From an uncultured Bacteroidota bacterium (GTDB taxonomy: Bacteria > Bacteroidota > Bacteroidia > Chitinophagales > Chitinophagaceae): a DNA stretch of 5,367 bases. Positions within the stretch are counted from its first letter, which is position 1. Every line of letters starts with the position of its first letter. The position numbers and the translations under genes are program-made. The notes below the pieces were generated by a model. The model had not been told where the DNA came from and made no database searches. It saw nothing but the letters and a program-made list of their open reading frames with translations. Positions 1 to 5,367 of this stretch are shown piece after piece. The stretch covers positions 1-5,367 of the forward strand of contig CAMLEX010000391.1 in assembly GCA_946479055.1 (NCBI GenBank), in the 5' to 3' direction.

Positions 1-1069
1 CAATAGCACCCAACACGCCCCATTTAGTAAACATTATACCACGAAGCAGCATATTTTCAGGGAGTAACCAGTACACCAAACCGGCGGCAGCAATAGCCGT
101 AAGTATGATTGAACCCCAGTTGCCCATATTCAATGCCTTTTGAACATTATTAGTATTAATACCGGCAGAATCGCTGATACGAACAAACAAAGTACCGGCG
201 ATAGAAAATAAAATACCAACACCTGCAATCAGCATAGGTAATACAACCGGAGAGAATCCATTTAAAATGTCAGTATCTAAAACCTGGGTTTGTTGTCCCA
301 ATACAATTGTTGCCAGTACGGTTGCTACATAAGAACCAAATAAGTCGGCACCCATACCCGCTACATCACCTACATTATCACCTACGTTATCAGCAATAGT
401 GGCGGGATTACGGGGATCATCTTCAGGAATACCTGCTTCCACTTTTCCTACAAGGTCGGCACCGACATCAGCGGCTTTGGTATAGATACCGCCGCCTACA
501 CGGGCGAACAATGCAATTGATTCAGCACCCAATGAAAAGCCTGTGAGTACTTCTATCGTTCTTATCATTTCATCTGAATTCAACGCTGCATCAGGTGCAA
601 AACATTGTTTCAATACAATGTATAATCCACCCAAGCCTAATACTGCAAGACCTGCAACTCCAACACCCATTACCGCACCACCGGTAAAAGATACATTCAA
701 TGCTTTGCTTAAACTTGTACGGGCTGCCTGAGCAGTACGAACATTAGCTTTGGTAGCCGCCTTCATACCTATATAACCTGCAGTTGCACTTAGTACAGCG
801 CCAATAACAAAAGCAATTGATATAGCCCAGTGAGAATGGGGATTAGCAGATGCCATTACCGCCAGCAAAATACCAACGATAACTACGAAATAACCCAATA
901 CCTTCCATTCAGCTTTTAAAAAGGCCATTGCACCTTCAGCAATATAAGTGCTGATCTCTTTCATACGGTCCGTACCCGCATCCTGCCTGCCCACCCAGTT
1001 AAACTTAACCAGAGTATATAACAGACCAATAATACCCATGACGGGAACGAGATAGATCAATTTGTCCAT
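1..1069 (-). CDS. hppA: Membrane-bound ion-translocating pyrophosphatase, N-terminal half (partial)
   Basis: This integral membrane enzyme hydrolyses pyrophosphate and uses the energy to pump H+ or Na+ out of the cytoplasm (EC 7.1.3.1). I translated all 356 visible codons and found no frameshift or stop; the family is usually about 650-800 residues, so roughly half is present and the rest lies left of position 1. The start is the ATG at 1067-1069, followed at once by a hydrophobic first helix. Family hallmarks are clear: GGGIYTKAADVGADLVGKVE at residues 192-211, EDDPRNPATIAD at 216-227 and DNVGDNVGD at 227-235. These carry the lysine and aspartates that bind Mg-PPi (K198, D201, D205, D227, D231, D235, D242). 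The glutamate that helps set ion specificity is absent at both usual places in helix 6 (G245 and A249), but a glutamate, E183, is present in helix 5 (GFSLGAESIALF). I recall this arrangement from Flavobacterium-type H+-pumping enzymes, so proton pumping is my inference. The residues that decide K+ dependence are outside the window. There is no strong ribosome binding site. Confidence 0.97.
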   Translation of the reverse strand, partial: MDKLIYLVPVMGIIGLLYTLVKFNWVGRQDAGTDRMKEISTYIAEGAMAFLKAEWKVLGYFVVIVGILLAVMASANPHSHWAISIAFVIGAVLSATAGYIGMKAATKANVRTAQAARTSLSKALNVSFTGGAVMGVGVAGLAVLGLGGLYIVLKQCFAPDAALNSDEMIRTIEVLTGFSLGAESIALFARVGGGIYTKAADVGADLVGKVEAGIPEDDPRNPATIADNVGDNVGDVAGMGADLFGSYVATVLATIVLGQQTQVLDTDILNGFSPVVLPMLIAGVGILFSIAGTLFVRISDSAGINTNNVQKALNMGNWGSIILTAIAAAGLVYWLLPENMLLRGIMFTKWGVLGAI

Positions 1070-1103
1070 AAGCGTAGCTTCTTATAAAAATTTAAAAGGT
1101 GGG

Positions 1104-1111
1104 CAAAGATA
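1104..1111 (-). promoter_or_regulatory. Predicted Bacteroidota -7 promoter box for the pyrophosphatase gene
   Basis: Read on the minus strand, the sequence is TATCTTTG, a full match to the TAnnTTTG -7 consensus of the Bacteroidota primary sigma factor. It ends 34 bp before the ATG, which would give a leader of roughly 25-30 nt. No good TTTG -33 element is found about 19-21 bp upstream, so the call rests on the -7 box and its position. Confidence 0.55.
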
Positions 1112-1171
1112 GGGGATGGGAGGTTAATTTGGGAATTTGGTATTGAGAATTTGAAACGATGAAATCCAGCT

Positions 1172-1290
1172 GCAACGCCTTGATTGGGCTTAAGTTGCGA
1201 CGCTCCGTTCAGGGTTCTGCCCGCTATTGAGCAACTTGTCTGATGAAGGGATTTGATGTCTCTCTGATGAGGAACTTGTTCCCCAATCAG
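1172..1290. repeat. Nested inverted repeats: possible structured RNA or interspersed repeat
   Basis: An outer inverted repeat pairs TGATTGGG (1181-1188) with CCCAATCA (1282-1289). Inside it, AAGTTGC (1192-1198) pairs with GCAACTT (1231-1237), and GGAAC (1271-1275) with GTTCC (1278-1282) forms a tight hairpin that shares one base with the outer stem. Together these could fold as a three-way junction of about 110 nt. The region also has direct repeats: TCTGATGA at 1239-1246 and 1263-1270, and AACTTGT at 1233-1239 and 1273-1279. GCAAC at 1172-1176 offers an alternative partner for GTTGC at 1194-1198. I do not recognise a known RNA family. It could be a small RNA, a leader structure, a dispersed repeat unit or chance. 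Confidence 0.35.
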
Positions 1291-1384
1291 TCAGAGTCAG
1301 GCATAGATTATTTTCCAAAACGACATTCATAAGCAGGAATTGCACATTGCAACCCCATGGCATGTTCCTTGTATTTTTTAGAAT

Positions 1385-2296
1385 ATGTATAAAATAACTG
1401 TCCTTATTTTCCTGACCGGCATACAGCTCTATGCTTTTGGACAAATAACTCCCGATACCAGTATGCAAAACAAGCAGGATTCAACCATCCAGCCGGTGCC
1501 GGATACTACTGTGCAGACTTTTACAGATAAAACAATTCCACATAACCAGGAAGTGTATAAACTAAAGGCTGCGTCGGATATACCGATTACAGCTATAGGA
1601 ACCGGATGGAGTCTATATGCTTTTACTAAAATATACAGCAAGGACAGATCATCCGAAGAAAAGATACTAAGCCTGGATAAAAATGATATTCCTTCGTTTG
1701 ACAGGCGTGGGGCTGATGTTTATCATCCAAAAGCAGATGAATTCGGTGATATGCTTTTTTATGGCTCGATGCCATTACCAATAATATTAATGCTGGATAA
1801 AGAGGTACGCAAAGATGCGCTTAAGATCGCTATTTTATACCTGGAATCCATGTCGGTCACCGGATTATTATATACAGGCTCAGTTTATTTAACTGACCGG
1901 TACCGGCCTTATGCTTATAATCCGAATGTCCCGATGTCGGAAAGAACAAGGGGTGGTGCAAAAAATTCTTTCTTTGCAGGCCATGTGGCTTTAGTAGGAA
2001 CCTCTACTTTTTTTATAGCAAAAGTTTTGAACGATTATCATCCCGACTCGAAAGTGAAATGGCTGCCATTTACTTTGGCAGGATTAGCCACAGGTACTAC
2101 AGCGATCATGCGTTACCGTGGCGGACAGCATTTTTTATCAGATATAATAATAGGTACTGTGGTAGGAACCTTAACAGGTATTTTGGTCCCGCATGTTCAT
2201 AAAAATAAAGACATCACAGACCGCAGACTTTCGTTTACTACCTCTTATATGGGAGATACACCACAGTTTGGCATTGTGTACAAGCTTACGAAATAG
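1385..2296 (+). CDS. Exported PAP2-family (type 2 phosphatidic acid) phosphatase
   Basis: The 303-residue protein probably removes a phosphate from a lipid or other envelope substrate on the periplasmic side; the substrate cannot be told from sequence. Residues 1-19 form a signal peptide with a likely cut before Q20 (LYAFG/Q). A Thr/Asp-rich linker follows (about 21-55) with two related units, PDTSMQ and PDTTVQ. The PAP2 domain spans about 65-270 with hydrophobic segments near 66-84, 123-137, 146-169, 200-214, 226-242 and 252-269. Catalytic motifs are C1 ending R174-P175, C2 at FAGH 197-200, and C3 at R243, H249 and D253 (RX5HX3D). The two histidines, both arginines and the aspartate are kept, but the C1 lysine position is V167, and PSGH has become FAGH. 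The last 25 residues end in FGIVYKLTK, like a short outer-membrane strand. The gene is alone on its strand and its 3' end overlaps nnr by 11 bp. No Shine-Dalgarno sequence is seen; TATTTTTT at 1372-1379 could be a -7 box giving a nearly leaderless transcript. The family is sure; activity and substrate are not. Confidence 0.9.
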   Translation: MYKITVLIFLTGIQLYAFGQITPDTSMQNKQDSTIQPVPDTTVQTFTDKTIPHNQEVYKLKAASDIPITAIGTGWSLYAFTKIYSKDRSSEEKILSLDKNDIPSFDRRGADVYHPKADEFGDMLFYGSMPLPIILMLDKEVRKDALKIAILYLESMSVTGLLYTGSVYLTDRYRPYAYNPNVPMSERTRGGAKNSFFAGHVALVGTSTFFIAKVLNDYHPDSKVKWLPFTLAGLATGTTAIMRYRGGQHFLSDIIIGTVVGTLTGILVPHVHKNKDITDRRLSFTTSYMGDTPQFGIVYKLTK

Positions 2297-3797
2297 AAAG
2301 AGCGGTAAAGGCATCAGGTAAATGCTCGGTTATATCGCCGGCTATCATTGCTTCCATAGATTTTTCTTCAGCCGCCATATCGCCGGCATGGCCATGTATA
2401 TAAACACCCAGTATTGCTGCATCGGTACTTGAATATCCCTGGGCCAATAAGCCTGTCAATATTCCTGTAAGAACATCACCGCTGCCGCCTGTAGCCATGC
2501 CCGCATTTCCTGTTGAATTAAAAAATCGTTTTCCAACTGGTGTAGCGATCAATGTATGATGTCCCTTCAAAACAATAATGACATTTAATTCTTTTGACTT
2601 TTGCAAAGCCAGTTCTATCCGGTCAAATTCATTGGCAGTTGCTCCAAATAGCCGCTCAAATTCTTTGGGATGAGGTGAAAGGATTGAGAGGGCAGGAATT
2701 ATTTTCAACAAATCTTTTTGTGATGCTATGCTATTCAATGCATCCGCATCAAGTACTACGGGAGCTTTATAACTTTCCAGTATTTCTCTCAACATGGTTT
2801 TTGTTTCTATAGCCGTACCAATACCGGGACCAATCCCTATACTTTTATATTTTGACAGATCATCATCGGTCTTTGTATTAAAGGATGAATTGAAATCTGT
2901 CATCACCATGGCTTCGGGTATGGAAGCTTGCAAAATATCATAACCACATTTAGGAATATGACAGGTGAGAAGACCGACGCCGCTTCGCAGGCAAGCTTTT
3001 GCAGACAGAACAGCTGCACCCATCTTTCCATAACTTCCGGCTACTAGTAATGCATGACCGAAATTTCCTTTATGCGAAAAACGATTTCTTGGTTGGTAAA
3101 CAGAACGAATAAGCGAATCGTCAATTAATTCAGATTGACTAATAGCAGTTTGATGAAAATCTGCATGCAATCCAATATCAAGAATATGGACTTCGCCAAT
3201 AAACTCACTGTTTTCAGCAACAAGAAAAGCTTGTTTGAAACATTGAAAGCTCAGTGTATGGCTGGCTTTTACTATTGTTTCTTCTAATGAAGAGCGATCT
3301 GTAAATAAACCGCTCGGTATATCAATTGAAATGATCTCACAACCGGAACGATTGATATGATTGACCAGGCTGGCGGTTACTCCTTCCAACCCACGATTAA
3401 GACCGGATCCAAATAATGCATCAATGATAATATCACTCTTATCCAACTCATGAAAATTATTTTCTGTTTGCACAAAGCGGATATCTGTTTCCGGATGCTG
3501 ATGCAGCCGGGCCAGGTTGATCTGAAAATCATCGGTGCCCTTATGACCAAATTCCAGGATATGGACTGTAACGGGACATTTTCTTTCTGTCAGCATTCTT
3601 GCAATAGCCAAACCATCACCACCATTGTTTCCTTTACCGCAAAAAATCTGAAATGTTTTGTCTGTATAGTTATTCCGTTCCAGCCAGTCGGCGCATTTAC
3701 CGGCGGCTCTTTCCATCAGGTCAATAGAAGCGATGGGTTCATGTTTGATCGTATATTGATCCCATAACCTGATTTCTTCTGCTGAAAATAATTTCAT
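2286..3797 (-). CDS. nnr: Bifunctional NAD(P)H-hydrate repair enzyme (epimerase plus ADP-dependent dehydratase)
   Basis: This cytoplasmic housekeeping enzyme repairs NADH and NADPH that have become hydrated. The N-terminal YjeF_N domain (about 1-220) interconverts R and S hydrates (EC 5.1.99.6), and the C-terminal ribokinase-like domain (about 230-500) dehydrates the S form using ADP (EC 4.2.1.136). The length of 503 matches the fused bacterial form (about 500-515). Visible motifs in the epimerase domain are GKGNNGGDG (54-62), DALFGSGL (126-133), SIDIPSGL (157-164) and K188. In the dehydratase domain they are NRFSHKGNFGHALLVAGS (238-255), GIGPGIGT (321-328), LDADALN (349-355), SPHPKEFERL (374-383) and the nucleotide-binding GNAGMATGGSGD (430-441), where D441 is the expected catalytic aspartate. 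All key motifs look intact. The ATG start at 3795-3797 fits the usual N terminus and has a weak AAGG about 6 nt upstream. It lies 138 bp downstream of the serine hydrolase gene and could be co-transcribed, or could use a weak box (TACACTTG, minus strand, 3848-3855). Confidence 0.97.
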   Translation of the reverse strand: MKLFSAEEIRLWDQYTIKHEPIASIDLMERAAGKCADWLERNNYTDKTFQIFCGKGNNGGDGLAIARMLTERKCPVTVHILEFGHKGTDDFQINLARLHQHPETDIRFVQTENNFHELDKSDIIIDALFGSGLNRGLEGVTASLVNHINRSGCEIISIDIPSGLFTDRSSLEETIVKASHTLSFQCFKQAFLVAENSEFIGEVHILDIGLHADFHQTAISQSELIDDSLIRSVYQPRNRFSHKGNFGHALLVAGSYGKMGAAVLSAKACLRSGVGLLTCHIPKCGYDILQASIPEAMVMTDFNSSFNTKTDDDLSKYKSIGIGPGIGTAIETKTMLREILESYKAPVVLDADALNSIASQKDLLKIIPALSILSPHPKEFERLFGATANEFDRIELALQKSKELNVIIVLKGHHTLIATPVGKRFFNSTGNAGMATGGSGDVLTGILTGLLAQGYSSTDAAILGVYIHGHAGDMAAEEKSMEAMIAGDITEHLPDAFTALSIS

Positions 3798-3935
3798 ACT
3801 AACCTTAAAGGTGAGAAACTATTTTGAAAAAATAACAGAACTTATCTCAAGTGTATCCCGTGAAGGCAAGTTTTTATACCATTAATACAGGCTCGTGTTT
3901 TTCGTGAGCTTTGTGGTAGCGTCCTTTTATTCCTA
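3798..3935. other. Short intergenic gap between serine hydrolase and nnr
   Basis: This 138-bp AT-rich gap contains no reading frame worth calling. The best promoter-like match for nnr is TACACTTG on the minus strand at 3848-3855, one base off TAnnTTTG and without a matching -33 element. There is no convincing terminator hairpin for the serine hydrolase gene. An inverted repeat GGTAGC (3915-3920) / GCTACC (3969-3974) brackets the stop codon of that gene, with a 48-bp spacer, and may be chance. Confidence 0.4.
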
Positions 3936-5183
3936 TTATTTCTTTGAACTTCTTTGAGCAAGGTCTGTGCTACCGAATTTTGATAACATCACTTTTTGCA
4001 GCTCTGAATTTTCAGCGTCATCATCTCTGTTATCATGAGTTTGCTGGTAATCACCAAAAATATCATAGGCCTTGCGGGCTACGGAATAAATATTTTTGTT
4101 GAATTTATTACCGAGAATTATGATTGTAACTTTTTCATCCGGCAGTCTTGCAAACGCTGCATTAAATCCATGCCAGCGGCCAAAATGGTAGATCACTTTT
4201 TTGCCATTCGGGATCAGCAGCATTCTCCAGCCAAGGCCATAATTATGAATAGAAGGCCTTTCCAGGCTATACGGTGTAAACGCTGAATCAAGCAAAGTTT
4301 TACGGAGAAATTGATCGGTATATAAAGCCTGGTCCCATTTCAACAGATCTTTGGGAGTTGAATAAATATTTTTATCACCAACCGTTCCTTCCATTTTATC
4401 ATTCTGCCAGTGAGAATTATTATAGTTGAATGAAGAAACAGCTGTTGCCGTATCAGCCAATGAATACACATAAGTGTCTTTCATTTGCAACGGATCGAAT
4501 ATGGTTTCTTTCATAAAGACGCCAAATGGTTTGCCTGATACTTTTTCAATGATGAGGGCGAGCAATACAAAATTGGTATTGCTATAGCTAAACCGTGAAT
4601 CGGGTCTGAAACTCTTGTTTGGTTTTTTGGTAACCAGGTAATCCAGCACATCATTATTGGTTACATATTTATTCTTATAGCTTTTATCCGCCTCCAGGAA
4701 ATAAAGATAATTGGGTAAACCACTTCGATGGCTCAATAGCATTTTTACCGTGATGCCCTCATAAGGAAGGTCAGGAAAAAAACGCTGAAGAGAATCATCC
4801 AATGATAATTTATTTTCCTGGACCAGCCTGAGAACAGCCATCGCCGTTAATGTTTTTCCGGTAGATGCGATATGGAGAGGTGTGGAATCTGTCAACGAAT
4901 CTTTTTTCCGCAAATCAGCAAATCCGGCATATTTTTCATAAATCACGGCCCCGTCTTTGGCTACCAGTATGCTGCCATTAAATCCACGTTTCAGTAGAAG
5001 GGAATCAAAAAAATAAGATAAAGCTCTATGGTAATACCTGAATTCCTGCTTATCCAATACTTTAGGGGTGGGGGGATAGTATTGAAGGGAGTCTTCCTTT
5101 ATTTTTTCGTTGGTGTTAGATGCGGCTTCATTGCAGCCATAAATAATAACAACAAGGGCGATTATGTATAGAATGGTTTTCAA
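3936..5183 (-). CDS. Class C beta-lactamase-family serine hydrolase, probable lipoprotein
   Basis: This 415-residue protein belongs to the beta-lactamase/DD-peptidase-like serine hydrolase family, whose members include esterases, D-amino-acid peptidases and penicillin-binding-like proteins; its substrate is unknown. A hydrophobic leader (1-16) ends in IIYGC, a plausible lipobox, so C17 is probably lipidated and the protein anchored in the envelope. After a linker (18-50) the catalytic domain covers about 55-380. The active-site motifs are complete: SxxK at S107-T-G-K110, YxN at Y200-S-N202, and HFG at 333-335 in place of KTG, as is common in the class C-like branch. The last 35 or so residues are polar and rich in Asp, Asn and Ser. 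The start must be TTG at 5181-5183: an in-frame stop lies at 5190-5192, the first in-frame ATG is codon 114, past the catalytic serine, and MKTILYIIALVV from the TTG gives a normal signal sequence. A strong promoter lies just upstream. Family membership is sure; resistance to beta-lactams should not be assumed. Confidence 0.93.
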   Translation of the reverse strand: MKTILYIIALVVIIYGCNEAASNTNEKIKEDSLQYYPPTPKVLDKQEFRYYHRALSYFFDSLLLKRGFNGSILVAKDGAVIYEKYAGFADLRKKDSLTDSTPLHIASTGKTLTAMAVLRLVQENKLSLDDSLQRFFPDLPYEGITVKMLLSHRSGLPNYLYFLEADKSYKNKYVTNNDVLDYLVTKKPNKSFRPDSRFSYSNTNFVLLALIIEKVSGKPFGVFMKETIFDPLQMKDTYVYSLADTATAVSSFNYNNSHWQNDKMEGTVGDKNIYSTPKDLLKWDQALYTDQFLRKTLLDSAFTPYSLERPSIHNYGLGWRMLLIPNGKKVIYHFGRWHGFNAAFARLPDEKVTIIILGNKFNKNIYSVARKAYDIFGDYQQTHDNRDDDAENSELQKVMLSKFGSTDLAQRSSKK

Positions 5184-5200
5184 TAGAGATCAGTTTAAAA

Positions 5201-5231
5201 CAAAATTATCTTATGCAGAAATAGAGCCAAA
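5201..5231 (-). promoter_or_regulatory. Bacteroidota-type promoter of the serine hydrolase gene
   Basis: On the minus strand TTTG (5228-5231) is followed after exactly 19 bp by TAATTTTG (5201-5208). This is a full match to the Bacteroidota consensus TTTG-N19-TAnnTTTG. The -7 box ends 17 bp before the TTG start at 5183, so the leader would be only about 10-13 nt, and no Shine-Dalgarno sequence is present in it. The position supports the TTG start. Confidence 0.75.
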
Positions 5232-5277
5232 CTCCAAGTTTTCCCCACAGGCTAATTTATCTTAATAACGTGATAGT

Positions 5278-5285
5278 TATATTTG
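5278..5285 (+). promoter_or_regulatory. -7 promoter box directly upstream of the serA-like start
   Basis: TATATTTG is a full match to TAnnTTTG and ends only 4 bp before the ATG at 5290. Transcription would therefore begin at or next to the start codon, giving a leaderless or nearly leaderless mRNA. A weaker TTTA at 5256-5259, 18 bp upstream, could serve as the -33 element. A short inverted repeat, ATAAC (5265-5269) / GTTAT (5276-5280), overlaps the left edge of the box. Confidence 0.6.
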
Positions 5286-5289
5286 CAGT

Positions 5290-5367
5290 ATGTCAATAAA
5301 AGATAAAACTAGTTACCCCAAAGAAAAAATACGTATTCTCTTTTTGGAAAATATCAGTGACGCGGCT
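5290..5367 (+). CDS. serA: Start of a probable D-3-phosphoglycerate dehydrogenase (partial)
   Basis: Only 26 codons are visible before the window ends; the frame is open throughout. The peptide contains SYPKEKIRILFLENIS, which resembles the N terminus of Bacteroidota SerA proteins, where a lysine-rich lead is followed by a first beta strand of the form KIxxLxLENI (E. coli SerA has KDKIKFLLVEGV at the same point). SerA oxidises 3-phosphoglycerate to 3-phosphohydroxypyruvate with NAD+, the first step of serine synthesis, in the cytoplasm. The full protein would be about 400 residues or more, with an NAD-binding Rossmann domain and usually a C-terminal ACT domain, all outside the window. The gene is divergent from the serine hydrolase and has its own -7 box just before the ATG. 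Other members of the 2-hydroxyacid dehydrogenase family, or an unrelated protein, remain possible because the visible part is so short. Confidence 0.65.
   Translation, partial: MSIKDKTSYPKEKIRILFLENISDAA

Larger units (their letters stand above)
1070..1384. other. Divergent intergenic region, no protein gene supported
   Basis: This 315-bp gap separates the divergently transcribed pyrophosphatase and PAP2 genes. The left part (1070-1160) is AT-rich and holds the pyrophosphatase promoter box. The middle (about 1172-1291) is more GC-rich and full of short repeats, described separately. The right part (1292-1384) leads to the PAP2 start and shows no Shine-Dalgarno sequence. A minus-strand reading frame crosses the middle (1190-1468), but it overlaps the start of the PAP2 gene and has no family resemblance or ribosome binding site, so I do not call it a gene. 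Confidence 0.6.
5184..5289. promoter_or_regulatory. Divergent promoter region between serine hydrolase and serA-like gene
   Basis: This 106-bp region carries two back-to-back promoters: TTTG-N19-TAATTTTG toward the left and TATATTTG toward the right. The two -7 boxes are about 70 bp apart, so one regulator bound between them could affect both genes, though no convincing operator is visible. The small ATAAC/GTTAT inverted repeat at 5265-5280 is the only symmetric element near a promoter and is AT-rich enough to be chance. Confidence 0.5.

Noticed and set aside
543..731. Plus-strand open frame inside the pyrophosphatase gene
   Set aside because: It lies wholly antisense to a strongly conserved coding region and its product is low-complexity Pro/Thr/Ala, as expected of a shadow frame.
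1239..1270. Two CTGATGA motifs resembling a hammerhead ribozyme core or a C/D-box
   Set aside because: No matching GAAA core strand and cleavage-site stem could be placed for a hammerhead, and C/D-box RNAs are not expected in bacteria.
1190..1468. Minus-strand reading frame of 92 codons across the hppA/PAP2 gap
   Set aside because: It overlaps the PAP2 start, has no recognisable domain or ribosome binding site, and its reading through the repeat-rich segment is better explained by non-coding structure.
3891..3909. GCTC...GAGC hairpin as a terminator of the serine hydrolase gene
   Set aside because: Only four pairs, followed by mismatches, and no U-tract follows on the minus strand.
3915..3974. 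GGTAGC/GCTACC inverted repeat around the serine hydrolase stop codon
   Set aside because: Six-base arms with a 48-bp spacer are expected by chance at this scale and show no further structure.
3936..5183. Antibiotic-resistance beta-lactamase
   Set aside because: The family motifs fit many housekeeping serine hydrolases and esterases; nothing in the sequence or neighbours points to resistance.
5241..5249. TTCCCCACA as a DnaA box
   Set aside because: Two mismatches from TTATCCACA, a single isolated site, and no other sign of a replication origin.

Overview
The window looks like an ordinary stretch of a Bacteroidota chromosome, most likely from the Chitinophagaceae or a relative. This is an inference from four things: moderately AT-rich DNA, weak or absent Shine-Dalgarno sequences, promoter motifs of the Bacteroidota type (TTTG, about 19 bp, TAnnTTTG), and protein styles typical of the phylum, such as signal peptides ending AFG/Q and a lipoprotein serine hydrolase. 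No mobile element, CRISPR array, tRNA or rRNA was seen.

Layout. (1) Positions 1-1069, minus strand: the N-terminal half (356 codons, running off the left edge) of a membrane-bound ion-pumping pyrophosphatase (hppA). It has a TAnnTTTG box 34 bp upstream of its ATG. (2) Positions 1070-1384: a non-coding gap between divergent genes. Its middle (about 1172-1291) has nested inverted repeats and short direct repeats, and it may be a structured RNA or an interspersed repeat. (3) Positions 1385-2296, plus strand: an exported PAP2-family phosphatase with degenerate C1 and C2 motifs. (4) Positions 2286-3797, minus strand: a full-length bifunctional NAD(P)H-hydrate repair enzyme (nnr), converging on the PAP2 gene with an 11-bp 3' overlap. 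(5) Positions 3798-3935: a short gap with nothing convincing. (6) Positions 3936-5183, minus strand: a class C beta-lactamase-like serine hydrolase, probably a lipoprotein, starting at TTG behind a very good promoter. (7) Positions 5184-5289: a divergent promoter region. (8) Positions 5290-5367, plus strand: the first 26 codons of a gene that resembles Bacteroidota D-3-phosphoglycerate dehydrogenase (serA), running off the right edge.

The genes do not form one pathway. The pyrophosphatase conserves energy from PPi, Nnr repairs damaged NAD(P)H, SerA starts serine synthesis, and the PAP2 and serine-hydrolase proteins act in the cell envelope. Most are separate transcription units; only the serine hydrolase and nnr lie in the same direction, 138 bp apart.

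I found no clear undescribed system. The best leads are the relocated glutamate in the pyrophosphatase, the structured intergenic element, and the leaderless or short-leader starts fused to promoter boxes around 5183-5290.
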